This document shows positions 1 to 10,579 of a DNA stretch of 64,000 nt, in pieces; the stretch's first letter is position 1; each line of letters opens with the position of its first letter. The notes under the pieces were generated by a model that had not been told where the DNA came from, made no database searches, and was given only the letters and a program-made list of their open reading frames with translations. The stretch covers positions 21,569-85,568 of the forward strand of contig JAWPHD010011257.1 of assembly GCA_037043455.1 (NCBI GenBank), written 5' to 3'. The DNA comes from Cyrtodaria siliqua. Lineage: Eukaryota > Mollusca > Bivalvia > Adapedonta > Hiatellidae. The translations under genes were made by a program, and so were the position numbers.

Positions 1-360
1 CATCATACAACCATGCAAATGGTTTTTAGCTATCACAAACAAGTCAATAAAGTCATTTCAGCCAGAAAAACAGGCCTTAAATACTAAAAATGCCTTTTAT
101 CACAAAAAAAGTTAGGGATTATATATTTGGGAACTCCTTTCGACTACACCAGGCATGAATACCAGTGATTTACTTCCTGTATGCCTACAACCACCCAGAC
201 TCGGGTCGGGTAGAGTTTTAAAGGGGCTTGCCTGAATAGAGAAATCCGGCATGCATAGGTTATACTTGTGGGATTTTAGAGGGTCGGGGTGCTGGGTCCG
301 CCTTATCCCTGAATCCGCCTTAGTACATGATACACTTTTATCCCCTATGTATTAAACTAA
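1..360. other. no recognised feature
   Basis: No coding potential, RNA gene or clear repeat boundary is visible in this stretch. Confidence 0.5.
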
Positions 361-455
361 AATTGCCGCCGTAGCCGGGATAGTGAAGACGCTGCGTCTG
401 GAACGGTCTCGCCTTTCACTCTTGCGGGTTCGAATCCCACTGGGAGCTCGAATTG
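361..455 (+). repeat. tRNA-like SINE head
   Basis: The block ends with a good Pol III B box (GGTTCGAATCC, about 428-438) and has a tRNA-like 5' part (gccgccgtagccgggatag). The A box is imperfect and no complete cloverleaf is evident, so it is more likely the head of a tRNA-derived SINE or a tRNA pseudogene than a working tRNA. Confidence 0.4.
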
Positions 456-1060
456 TCAAGTGAGAAAGTGTCAATTATTAATGTGTTTTTTTTTGTGATG
501 TGGAAAAATATTGATATTTACTATTTTAGATGATCTAAATATAATGAGTGAAACTAAAACTACCCATTATTTACAAGAATATTCATTGCGGAACAGCAAT
601 TTGTGCTATCCTAGGTTACGCACCAGGATACATTTAAAGTCAAACGGCAATTTTGCTCATTTTTTTAAGTTACGGCATTCTGTTTTTTTTTTAAAACTTT
701 TACACATTTGAATAGTGCAAATAAATTGCTTTACATATTCCTAACTGTTGATTATTTTGCAACAATAAATGTATTTAAACCTATGGTAGTACTGAAAACT
801 CAAATTGTACTACCTTTGATTTCAATATCTGTCTTTTAATACTAATGTTGTAATAACTTGTAGTTCAATCCATTTGCATATGTTTCTATGAATATTGTGA
901 TGTTGAATTGATGTATTGTAACATATCTGCAATAAAATATTATTAAACTAAATCTTTTAATACAAACCCCTGTGGGGTTTTGAAAAACTAGAAGATCGTG
1001 CAGCGCGTGCGCTTATCGCCTTGAACTAGAACAATCAAATTTATCAGTTAACCCTAACAT
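456..1060. other. AT-rich stretch without recognised feature
   Basis: A short plus-strand frame at 511-711 shows no domain and has low-complexity composition. Nothing else is recognised. Confidence 0.5.
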
Positions 1061-1089
1061 CGAAATGGATGAGGCCGCCACTATTGAAG
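1061..1089 (+). other. possible short first coding exon (weak)
   Basis: An ATG at 1065 in a fair context (cgaaATGg) opens eight codons (MDEAATIE) that run into AAG|GTTAGT, a plausible splice donor, at 1089/1090. The preceding 60 bases are locally GC-richer. No downstream exon was found to pair with it, so chance is a real alternative. Confidence 0.15.
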
Positions 1090-1553
1090 GTTAGTTTTTT
1101 TCTTTTACAATCTACGTAATATATGATTGCTACTTTATTAAAGAATTGTTTAGAAGTTTTTTTCGGCATTTATGCGGTTTTAAAGGTCGGTAGTAAATGG
1201 CGTAATCCACGAATCGCGTTATTCCTTTATGCTAATTTTTGCCATTGATTCATGTAATACCGGCAAAACCGAATAAACAGCGGGGGAAAAAGGCAAATTA
1301 ATTGTTATATTTACATTATTTTCCCGTCGCTATAATAGTATCAGCAACAATTCTATAGATTATTATTATTGTTATTATTGTTAATGTCTTGTCATGCAGT
1401 GGAATATCCATTTTCTGTTAAGACGTACCGGATGCAAGCGCAGTGTCTGCATGCAGTGCGTCCAGTTCGTTCACCTCCTTGAAACGGAATAACCACTTTC
1501 TATGCGTGCGCAGCCGAGCGTAAAGTTTGCCGTGTTTTAAATTCTAGCACATC
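1090..1553. other. no recognised feature
   Basis: Noncoding, with an AT-trinucleotide patch (attattattgttattattg) near 1360. No element ends are recognised. Confidence 0.5.
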
Positions 1554-1555
1554 TA

Positions 1556-1979
1556 TACTCTGTAAAAGAAGTTTTGGACCATGGCAGTGTTCGAACCCGT
1601 ACAATGATCGCTGAACCATGAAATTCGACCATAATTCTTATTATCTCAGTTGATAATTCACAATAGATCAACAATCAACAACAATTATCGTTTACAATGA
1701 AAGTTTGCGAAAAAATAATAATCTTTTTATTGGTTACTCGAATGTGTCCGTAACTGTTACTTTGTATGGACTTTGCAACATTTTTTACAGACCCTTTCTG
1801 TGTTCGCGATATTTTTTAAAAATCAAATCTTGTTTGGAATTTAATGTTTCTGGTACCAAATTAGCCGGGTAGGGTAGACCTTGGCATTGGTTACTAAAAA
1901 CAGATACTTAAATTTTGTCTATTAGTTTTATTTTTATATGACTTTATATACCCTGGTCCAAAACTTTTTTTACCGAGTA
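1556..1979. mobile_element. TA-flanked MITE, copy 1
   Basis: A 424 bp element with terminal inverted repeats of about 29 bp: left TACTCTGTAAAAGAAG..., right end ...CTTTTTTTACCGAGTA. It is flanked by TA at 1554-1555 and 1980-1981, as expected for the Tc1/mariner superfamily. There is no transposase frame, so it is non-autonomous. It is about 90% similar to the copy at 2104-2521 and in the same orientation. Confidence 0.75.
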
Positions 1980-2103
1980 TATTACGAATGGTCTTTTGAT
2001 ATAATCTTTTTCGAATATAATAGGCCAAAAAGCGACGCTCGGCCATTTTGGAACTATTAGTGTCCCGTGACTGTTACATGCCAACAGATGCGAGATTGTT
2101 CTA

Positions 2104-2521
2104 TACTCGGTAAAAAAAGTTTTGGACCAGGGCAGTGTTCAAACCCGCACAATGATCGCTGAACCATGACATTTGACCATAACCCTTATTATCTCAGTTG
2201 ATAATTGACAATAGATCAACAATCAACAATAATTATCGTTTGCAATGAAAGTTTGCAAACAAAATAATAATCTTTTTATTGGTTACTCGAATTTCTGTAA
2301 CTGTTACTTTTTATGGGACTTTGCAACATTTTTTACAAACCCTTTGTGTGTTCGCGATATTTTTTTAAAATCAAATCTTGTTTGGAATTTAATGTTTCTG
2401 GTACCAAATTAACCTAGTAGGGTAGACCTTGGTTACTAAAAAAGATACATAAATTCTGTCCACTAGTTTTATTTTTTATATGACTTTATATAACCTGGTC
2501 CAAAACTTTTTTTACCGAGTA
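2104..2521. mobile_element. TA-flanked MITE, copy 2
   Basis: Second copy of the element at 1556-1979, direct orientation, separated from it by about 120 bp. The inverted repeats begin TACTCGGTAAAAAAAG and end in its complement, flanked by TA at 2102-2103 and 2522-2523. It is noncoding. The termini are better preserved than in copy 1. Confidence 0.75.
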
Positions 2522-2654
2522 TATTTACTTGACAAATCGGTGGTACTAACCAGTTATTTACTTTCCCCCAATTTTGCGTGAAAGCATCTACAGCTTCGCA
2601 ACCAAAATCATAATTGTTTTAATGAAATCGAGTCATTTTCTTGTTTTCTGAATT

Positions 2655-2890
2655 AGCGAACCTAGCGGGTTACTAGAAAGACACCGAATCACATATAATA
2701 AAGACATTATTTATGTAATTAATGGTTAATAAATGAATATTTATGATTTAAATATTACTATATCCACACAGAAGAGTGATTTATGTGTTTGGGGGCTTAT
2801 ATACGCACACTAGTCACCACTATATACACCTATATAGCAAAACTACATACTTATCTCCCTTGAAGGAAAACATCATGATGCACAAGTTTC
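2655..2890 (+). repeat. inverted repeat, left arm
   Basis: This block matches the reverse complement of 9556-9805 over about 230 bp with small gaps. Shared anchors are acttatctcccttgaagg, agaagagtgatttatgtg and ttactagaaagacaccga. The arms bracket 6.7 kb that contains two LINE remnants. They may be the ends of one element or two opposed copies of one repeat. Confidence 0.65.
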
Positions 2891-3180
2891 TTATTTGTGT
2901 TTGTGTCCTATGCTTGCATAGACTGGCATAAAAATGCAAATAACTATTTAAATATTTTAATAATAAATTTATTACAAGCACATGTAAGTGAATAGATCTG
3001 TCATAATGTTGTTGTTTAACAATTTATAAAGCAAATCAAAACATTAAGCAATATTGCATGCGTTCTAATTACAGATAGCACTAACACACATTTAACACAT
3101 GTATAAGATGGACGTTCGGACGAAATAATGAGAATATATATGAATAACAGGTTATTATTAAAGAGTAACATACGAATGTT
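2891..3180. other. no recognised feature
   Basis: AT-rich. It may include downstream noncoding sequence of the LINE scrap beginning at 3181, but no poly-A or tail motif settles this. Confidence 0.4.
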
Positions 3181-3605
3181 TATTGATAAAAACCGTCGCA
3201 TCTGTAAAGTAATTTGTATAGATTCTTAGAAATTGCAAGTAAGTATATAATTTCTATGAATATAGAAAACATAATCGGTGAGACAATATCACCTTGCTTT
3301 AGACCGATAGAAATATCAAAGAATTCGGAGTAAGATCCACAGGACTTAACACATGCTTTAACTGTATCATACATGGATCTAATTATCATAAGCATGTTCC
3401 CGTTGACACCACATTTATATAGTTTTAACCACAACGCGTTTCTGTAGACAGAATTAAATGCTTTTTTCAAATCTATAAATGCGCAATAAAATATTTTTTT
3501 GTCATTTAGAATTATGTTTATAATGCTATGCAAAATAAATATTGCATCTGTTGTTGACCTCCCTTTTCTAAACCCGAATTGAGCATCAGATATGATATTA
3601 TTATT
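3181..3605 (-). pseudogene. LINE reverse transcriptase fragment
   Basis: On the minus strand this encodes a piece of a non-LTR retrotransposon RT. It opens with an AQFGFRKGRST block (about 3590-3560), continues with FIDLKKAFNSV, which carries the first catalytic aspartate, and reaches IGLKQGDIVSPIMFSIF. The frame then runs into unrelated residues and stops at 3180, before the expected YxDD box, so the catalytic core is truncated. The 5' side is cut by an AT dinucleotide run near 3605. It is related to, but distinct from, the LINE at 5.6-9.3 kb. It is a dead scrap in the same orientation as that LINE and inside the same inverted repeat pair. Confidence 0.85.
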
Positions 3606-4335
3606 TTCATATATATATATACATGTATATGTACTAATTACTGCACTGCTACCATGTTATACTTTGTATTTGTATCCTCACGGGCTTTATAGTCTATTGG
3701 AAATTTGAAATAAAAGTATCTATCTACATAGTTTAAGATAAACCCTGGGTTACTGTACCATACCAAAATATAAGTCGAGGGAAAAATTTAAATATGACTT
3801 CAGTAACTGTGTATTTCTTATCTCGCGTTTAGCACGCGCCACGCGTTCACACCAAAGCACGTGTCATAATGTCGGAAATTCCTGCTTTGTATACTACCCT
3901 CCGGCGGTACATCATCGTGTCATTTAATGCTGTTTAAATGTTCAATTTATTTACGAAAATTAAAAATTACAGGATATATAAAATATTACAATAATAAATA
4001 CTATTCTACATATATTTTCAGATATGTTTTCCTTAATATCGGAGGTTCCAATTAGACATGCAGCGTTAGTATGTACTGAAATTGAAAACAATTTGGATCT
4101 CAACATAATCTTTTTTTTTTCGACTTTTTATTTATTACTATTCGTTTGCTTAAATGTAACGAATTATGTTTTTAAAAAAAATAATATTGCTATGTGTCTC
4201 TTTAATACCAAGAAAACATACATACCTCACAGAATATACAATCCTTATCACATTTATCCGAACACACATTACACACAACACTAATTTTACCCATTTTTGA
4301 CAATGATGGAATATCAGACAGAGTAGTAGTATAAG
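3606..4335. other. no recognised gene; AT microsatellite at its start
   Basis: Begins with an atatatatatacatgtatat run (about 3608-3630). The rest is AT-rich. The frame at 4024-4284 is a low-complexity reading with no domain. Confidence 0.5.
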
Positions 4336-4592
4336 GTTTTATTTTTCCTCGCCGTTGGCAACTAGGCCTTTTGGCGAGGTTTTCAATAGTAGTTTGGCCT
4401 AGGAATCTTTATGTGAGGAAGCTATCCAGCTGGCTTGCGGAACGTCGGTGGTTCTACCCAGGTGCCCGCCCGTGCACGAAAATTGCCCGGAGGGGCACCT
4501 GGGGTCTTCCTCCACCAATGGAAGCTGAAATGTCGCCGTATGACCTTAGCTGTTGGTGCGACTATACAATCCAATTCAATCAATCAATCAAT
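4336..4592 (+). repeat. bivalve-type SINE with CAAT tail
   Basis: Contains the conserved block gaggaagctatccagctggc...cggtggttctacccaggtgc...ggcacctggggtcttcctcc, a core I recognise as abundant in bivalve genomes. It ends in a caatcaatcaatcaat tail near 4575-4590. The frame across it (4371-4625) is incidental. The exact SINE family name is not assigned. Confidence 0.65.
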
Positions 4593-5639
4593 AGTAGTTT
4601 ATTTATAATAACCTTAGTAGTTTAAATAATGTTACTACTGCTTATCAGTCTCGCATGGATGGCAGGATCCAAGCAGACGCAAGACATGGCAATAGATGGT
4701 TTGCAGGGACACAAGAAGATTAACTTGGCAGAGGCTGAGTGATGGGAACACAGGTGGAAATAAGCTCATGTTGGTCTATAAAATTCATTCGAGGCTTACA
4801 TGTATTAATAATAATTTTAATTTCCAGCGCCAGCGCGTCACCATTTGTTAAAAATGATTTAGCTTAATATGTACATATATACATAATCCATGTTGTGTCT
4901 GCTTCATGCTCCCTTCCAAAGGGAATGGACTCTTATAATTATAAGCATATAATGTTCAAATAGAAATCGTTAAAATGTCCAGTGTTGTTAGTAGGACATC
5001 ACTCCAAACCTCTCAATATAAAATAATTCAGTATGAATTTTCCGCTTATAAGAGCAAAAACGTTAAATGGATATGTCCCTCCGCCAAAGCCACGGGGAGG
5101 CCACACTTGGGAGGGCATGAAGCAGAGGTATACATAGGTTTTACATGTTAATATTATGTCCCCCGTTATCCCGATGTGTGCGTCAGATCAAACTAAAAGA
5201 ATCCGAGCTGTTCTTTATAAACTAAATTTCTTAATTACATTGACTCAGTATTGAAAGAAATGTCTTATTTACAAGCATTAAGATTTGTCATCAATGTTTG
5301 GTTTATCAATTATCATTAATTGTTTTTTTTTGTGTTTTTTCGCTGCCTAATCCTATAATTAACCATGTATACCGTCATTATCATAAAACATTATCATAAT
5401 ATTCCTTATCCAATCAACGTTAATCAAAGGAAGCGATTTTACACGTTTAACTTTAAAAGAAACGTGTCATAATTTATTTATAATAGACATACATTTTCAA
5501 CCCGGTCTTAGCGGCCGGGTCTTAGCCACTGATTGTTTCATAATAATATCAAAGAGGTGTTAATTGTTTCTCTGGACCACAAAGACAACAAGGAACAGGA
5601 ATAATGGACTAAGAGGATAATGCTAATTTGTTAAAATTG
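4593..5639. other. no recognised feature
   Basis: Mixed AT-rich sequence without domains, RNA genes or terminal repeats that I can identify. Confidence 0.5.
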
Positions 5640-5887
5640 AATTGCATTAAATTTTAAAATACAATACAATACAATACAATATACAATATCTTTATTCAGC
5701 AATTAAACATACAACACATGTTTATAGCCTACACAATTACATGAAAGTATGAAGATAGTGAGAACATGAACACTTATCCATATTAAACAAATAAACATAC
5801 AATTACATCATATCAGATTTACTGAGAAGCACATTATTTCAAAATCGCTATAATGAAAAATAAGAATTTAACATAAGGAAATTTCCT

Positions 5888-7450
5888 TTATGTACTATTT
5901 CTTAATTTGAGAGCATAGAATATAAATTTAGCTAAGTTTACAACTGTACATTTTGACTTTGATGTCATAAGCGAATCAAACTTGTTCAAATTTGGCCATC
6001 GGCAATAATAAGGTTTAAGATATTTATGTCTTAATTCTCTATAAATTGGACAAACAAGCAAAAAGTGGTATTCGTTTTCAATAAAATTCATATTGCAAAA
6101 TCTGCATTTTCTTTCATCCCTATGAATATTTTCATATCTTCCGCTTTCTATGGCGAGGTTATGCAAAGACAATCTAAATCTGCAAAGAGCTATTCTAAAT
6201 TTTTTCTCCATATCAATATCTAAATAATGTTCCAAGTTAAAATCGTGCTTAAAACGACAGTAAGTAACAAGTCTGTTAGAATTATTTATATTTGCATACC
6301 AGCTTTGATGATATATGTCTAATATTCTTTGTTGGATGAGTTCATAGTTAATGTGTTCTATATCATATTGATTTAACCAAATATTTGTCATACCTAACGT
6401 CTCCAATATTGATTTTATTTGGAATGCCCAATTTGACCCGTTATATGATATATTATTATCTGCGTCGCTTTTTTGTAATTTATATATTTTCTTAGCAATA
6501 CTGTTATCTCCTAATTTCAATAATTTAATCCAATACTTTACCGTACTTAGTTTTCTCTTTATATAGAGCGAAACTCTACCTAGTTCACCATATAAACCTG
6601 TAAGATTTGTCGACCTTTTTACAGTTAAAATCTTCCTGCAACATTTTGTATGTATAAGTTCGACGTCTTTTGCAACATGTGATCCCCAAACATCCGAACT
6701 ATAATTTAATACAGACGCCACTAAAGTGTCAAACAGCTTGCATTTCTCAGAAATGGGTAATTCTATTCGATTAAAAACAGAGAAAAGATTATGCAGTGCA
6801 AACGATGCATGTTGTGCCAGTCTTTTTTGCGTTCTAAACCAATTACCGTTTTTATAAAAGTGAATCCCAAGATATTTAAAGGAATTAACTATTTCTAATG
6901 TTATATTATTAAGTATGAACTCATATGTAGTGTGACGACCTTTTTCAAAAATCATTATTTTTGTTTTTGCTGTATTTATTTTCAGACCCCATGTATGACA
7001 ATATGATTCTATATCGTTCAACATAGACTGTAACGTATCGGGAGATAAAGCAAAGACTACTGCATCGTCCGCGTAAAGAAGCATGAATATTTTAAGATCA
7101 TCTATCGTAAAAATGTCTTCTAAATCAGAGTTAACATTTGATACAATATCGTTTATAAACATCATACACATCAGAGGAGAGCTCGGATCTCCTTGTTTCA
7201 CTCCGATATGTGATTCCACAAAGTCTGATAAAGCAGACTTATATCGTATACATGACTTTACCACAGTGTACATAGATTTAATGGCATTTACAATTTTAAG
7301 ACTTACATTTTGGGCTAAAAGCTTATGCCATAAAAGTTAGCGGACTATTCTATCGAATGCTTTTTCATAGTCTATGAAAGCACAATACAGTTTTTTTCCT
7401 AAGCTTAACACCTTTGCAATAATAGAATAAAATACAAATATACAATCTAC
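5888..7450 (-). pseudogene. LINE ORF2, RT palm to C-terminus
   Basis: The open part (7273-5888, 461 codons) contains GVKQGDPSSPLMCMMFIND, then the catalytic YADD at residues 67-70 (7075-7064), followed by thumb-like sequence (LGLKI-type NTAKTKIM, SFKYLGIHF). The C-terminus has a cysteine/histidine motif, CRFCNMNFIENEYHFLLVC, typical of many APE-type LINEs. Upstream, about 7450-7273, the frame continues as FIDYEKAFDR (first catalytic Asp) but with an internal stop at about 7338. The catalytic residues survive, yet the frame is cut off from the endonuclease by frameshifts, so this is not an active polyprotein. The initial Met is not a real start. Confidence 0.9.
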
Positions 7451-7893
7451 AGTAGATTTACCCTTTTGAAATCCAAACTGGTTTTGCGATATCTTATCGT
7501 ATTTGTCTGACCATATATAGTGACACGATTAAGTAAAATTTGAGAATATATTTTTCCCAATACATTTATAAGTGTGATTCCCCTATAATTGTTTGCATCA
7601 TCATTATTTCCATTTTTAAAGACTGGAATGATAATTCCTTCACCCCATGTTACCGGGTATTCACCGTTATTTAACAGACGGTTATACAGTTTTAATAGAA
7701 ATGGTGAGATTATATCATAACATGATTGAAATATTTCGCTATTTAAATTATCCAATCCACAAGATGTATGATTCTTCTGGTGGAAAATCGCGGCTCGTAG
7801 TTCGTTTTCTGTTATCGCCGCGTCTAATTCTTGATCGAATATACCTTCTATGTCCGGAGGCTGTTGTTCTGACTCGTTTGCGTTTCCGTACAT
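7447..7893 (-). pseudogene. LINE ORF2, RT fingers region
   Basis: The frame encodes the RT N-terminal region: AITENELRAAI, then SCGLDNLNSEIF (the K/G-D-N-E box of LINE RTs), ISPFLLKLYNRLLNNGEYP, and the VFKNGNNDDANNYRGITLINVLGKIYSQIL block. At its 3' end the frame breaks close to QILLNRV and the reading continues in the neighbouring frame into 7450-5888. It is part of the same LINE, disabled by frameshift. Confidence 0.88.
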
Positions 7894-7954
7894 TTTTTTA
7901 AATTGATCGAATAGATCTGTGATATTTAAATTTTTTGCGTCAGCTGATTTTTTT

Positions 7955-8650
7955 TTATATTTTTTTTTTAAAGATTTCCAAAAGTTTCGAGGTTTTTTTT
8001 TTTGCTAAAGCTTGTAATCGTTTGCCTTCACTTATTTTATATTTGTTTCTAGATTTTCGTTTCACGCGATTATAAATAGAGCGCGTTGAAATAAATACAT
8101 GTTTGTTTGCGTCATTCTTTTCTTTTACAAATGCATTTCTTGCTGTTTTAAAATCGCGCTTAGCTTGATAACATTCTCCGTTAAACCAGTCTTTATTATT
8201 AAACTCAGATTCCTCCGATTTATTTTGTTTTTTATAAGATTTACCAAATACGCTGAATGCGCTGTCATACATGTAAGTTGTGAACGAATTGCCTATGTCG
8301 TCGATTTGATTATTGTTTATGTTTACATCGTCGAGCATGCTTTGCATTCGCTCATTGTTATTCATGAGCACGTCTCTAAACGAGTTGATCTTGGACTCGT
8401 CCCACACGATTTTATTTTGCATCGGTTCATTTACTATGTCGGGGGCAGGTGCATTATTTCGTGCTAGTTTTGTTTTAAAACAAGTATATACTGGCGCATG
8501 ATCAGAAAATTCGTTAAAATCTAATATCTTAAAGTTTTAAATACATCTACAATCTGAGAAATTAAGTAATAGATAATCTACGGCGCTCATACCACCTGTA
8601 TGGGAACAAAACGTGAATTCTCCCAAATTACTATCTGAAAACAAACGCCC
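7955..8650 (-). pseudogene. LINE ORF2, endonuclease C-terminus and linker
   Basis: The upstream part (about 8650-8430) reads GRLFSDSNLGEFTF...SAVDYLLLN...FSDHAPV. The SDH is the last conserved motif of AP-endonucleases. A stop interrupts it near 8540. The continuous frame 8422-7955 (155 codons) is the lysine- and asparagine-rich linker with a basic RNRVKRKSRNKYK stretch that joins EN to RT. It belongs to the same LINE copy and is separated from the N-terminal EN part by the nested insertion. Confidence 0.8.
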
Positions 8651-8689
8651 ATTCGCAATTATCAGTCCAGTTGTTTGACATAATTTTGA

Positions 8690-8852
8690 TTGATTGATTC
8701 TTTATTTCCTCCATAATATAAATATACAGGAGAGTCAAAATAACATATATACATAGTGAATACACATACACAAAAACAAATAGACAGTACATGACAGTTA
8801 AGTTATATACAAGAACAAGAACAAATTTATACAAAACAAATAAATATTTAAA
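8690..8852 (-). mobile_element. nested LINE/SINE 3' tail
   Basis: About 160 bp with no relation to the endonuclease frame it interrupts. On the minus strand it ends with AATAAAGAATCAATCAATCAA, that is a poly-A-signal-like hexamer followed by an (AATC)n tail, so it is the 3' end of a second retroelement in the same orientation. Endonuclease homology resumes on both sides. A short TSD could not be defined with confidence. Confidence 0.7.
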
Positions 8853-9300
8853 CTTGACAGTTTGACTTATTTAATATATGTACCGTGTTTACTATCGAGT
8901 CGTCATCTTCTAAATATCAGTCAAAATCGAGAAGATCAGGTAAATTCGATGTTCTACTATTGAGGTCACCCACTGTGAAAATTTTACCTTGATTACTATA
9001 TTTTTCAATACCTATTTCAAGTTGTTCGAAAAAATCAATTTCTTCATTATTTAAAACGTTGGAGTTTGTTGGTAAAATATACATGTTACATAAATATACA
9101 TCATAATCAAATGCAAATAAATCATGTGATAATTTAACCCACATAATGCCACACTGATTTTTTTCAATAATTGTTATTTTTCCTTTTAATCTGTCTTTGT
9201 AATAAATGGATATTCCACCACTATATCGTCCTTTTCTAACATTTGGTGATTTATTTCCAAATATGTGATCACAAACGAATCCTTGTATCTCTAAATTCTA
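8853..9300 (-). pseudogene. LINE ORF2, AP-endonuclease N-terminal half
   Basis: Reading from about 9300 downward: GFVCDHIFGNKSPNVRKGR, SGGISIYYKDRL, MWVKL, then VYLCNMYILPTNSN and GKIFTVGDLNSRTS, the GDxN box of AP-endonucleases. A stop lies just after LPDLLDFD, and the reading continues as YLEDDDSIVNTVH until the nested insert. The N-terminal catalytic block expected before GFVCD is absent, which marks 5' truncation. Confidence 0.85.
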
Positions 9301-9555
9301 AATCAAACATTATTTGTTACTGAATAATAAAGACTATAACTAATAATTTATACAATACAATCTATTTAATACGTTGAACATTAATTGTTGACAAAATATT
9401 ATTTTTGATGTTATACATGTATATTCTACACAATATGTATTATTACGTTTACGCTTATTTTTGAACATAATGATGCAGTATCAATCAGCGGCCTCAATCA
9501 GCTTTAATAAAAACACTAAATGTTTGTACAAGAATAAATTCATTTATTTCAATGA
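9301..9555. other. no recognised feature
   Basis: AT-rich sequence between the truncated 5' edge of the LINE and the right inverted-repeat arm. Confidence 0.4.
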
Positions 9556-9805
9556 CTTGTGCATTATGATGTTTTCTTTCAAGGGAGATAAGTATGTAGT
9601 TTTGCTATAGGTGTATGACTAGTGTGCATATATATATAAGCCCCCAAAACACATAAATCACTCTTCTGTGTGGATATATTACTTTAAATCATAAATAATC
9701 ATTTATTATCCATTAATTACATAAATAATGCCTTTATTGTATGTATTTCGGTGTATTCCGGTGATTCGGTGTATTCCGGTCTTTCTAGTAACCGAACCTA
9801 GCTAC
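9556..9805 (-). repeat. inverted repeat, right arm
   Basis: Reverse complement partner of 2655-2890. It starts near cttgtgcattatgatgtttt and ends near ggtctttctagtaaccgaac. Extra short duplications (gtgtattccggtgattcgg) occur near its outer edge. See the left arm. Confidence 0.65.
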
Positions 9806-10285
9806 GTCATATGGCTCCCATAAACAATTCATGAACTAAAAAAAACTCACATGTAACTTCCCAGTCGTGAGTATCAACATATTTGCTAATTTTGTCCGCT
9901 ACTCGTAACTGTATTTTGTTCCCAAGGAACCCACTAAATGTCAAGATTGATATTCCATTTCAGACATAATTTGAAAATATCTAACAATTCAATCTATAAT
10001 TCAGCTTTAGTGCTACCCGCTGTTACAACCCTGACACAGTTTTGTGAGTCAGAGATTCGTTTTCCAAGATAGCCCCTTTTAACCTTCCTTTAACATTTAA
10101 ATCGTTCATATTTTTATTAATGCCAAATTATTTTTCTTGAATTTCAACAAAATCTTTATGCCACGAATATGTTGGGCGGAAATTCACATGAATGTGAAAA
10201 AGTATTAATAAAATACTTACCATATATATGTCCTGCTGAATCCTGGTCCCGAGCTGGGGTGTTCTCTCTTGAACTGCTGGCGCTG
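9806..10285. other. noncoding; possible minus-strand splice donor at about 10219
   Basis: Reading the minus strand downstream of the zinc-knuckle fragment, ACATATATG|GTAAGT (about 10219) matches a good splice donor. No matching acceptor was found. The rest is unremarkable. Confidence 0.3.
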
Positions 10286-10483
10286 TTAGTTTGTGTTGGG
10301 GTTGTATTTAGGACACTCGTATCGATAATGTCCCCTGACGCCACACGCAAAACAGATTTCTTTGTACCGTGTTGAACGTGGTACACGAAAAGCAAAGTTC
10401 CCTCCCTTGTCTCCCAGTGTTGAAAGGCCTCTGAACTGTGTGTACGCCGCCACTGTTTGGGGGTTTGTAGCAGGAGGCCTCTG
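10286..10483 (-). pseudogene. CCHC zinc-knuckle fragment (gag-like)
   Basis: A minus-strand frame of 65 codons between stops (10484-10486 and 10286-10288) contains a complete CCHC knuckle: CFACGVRGHYRYEC, spacing C-x2-C-x4-H-x4-C (10354-10313), preceded by a basic RVPRSTRYKEI. Such knuckles bind RNA and are typical of retroelement gag proteins or upstream ORFs of tyrosine-recombinase retroelements. Some host proteins have them too. A stop codon just upstream separates it from a similarly Gly/Pro/Ser-rich reading (up to about 10560), which suggests decay. A longer frame (10156-10578) overlaps it in another register and has no domain. Confidence 0.55.
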
Positions 10484-10579
10484 TTATGCACTGAAGTCCC
10501 AGAAGCTTCCTCGTGGTCCCGAGTTGATTGTCCCTGTTCCGAGTCCATAGGAAACGCCCAAGAATGCACGTAATTCAAA

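Larger units (their letters stand above)
5640..9300 (-). mobile_element. degenerate non-LTR retrotransposon (LINE), 5'-truncated
   Basis: The minus strand reads AP-endonuclease, linker, reverse transcriptase and a C-terminal CCHC-like region in the normal LINE order, spread over several frames. The 3' end is marked by an ATTGT/ATACA microsatellite-like tail at about 5658-5690. The 5' end fades at about 9300 inside the endonuclease, so ORF1 and the start of ORF2 are missing. An unrelated LINE tail is nested at 8690-8852. The architecture fits the Jockey/CR1/L2-type APE-encoding groups; I cannot choose between them by eye. Confidence 0.9.

Noticed and set aside
4371..4625. 84-codon frame as a gene
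   Set aside because: It lies over a known type of SINE core.
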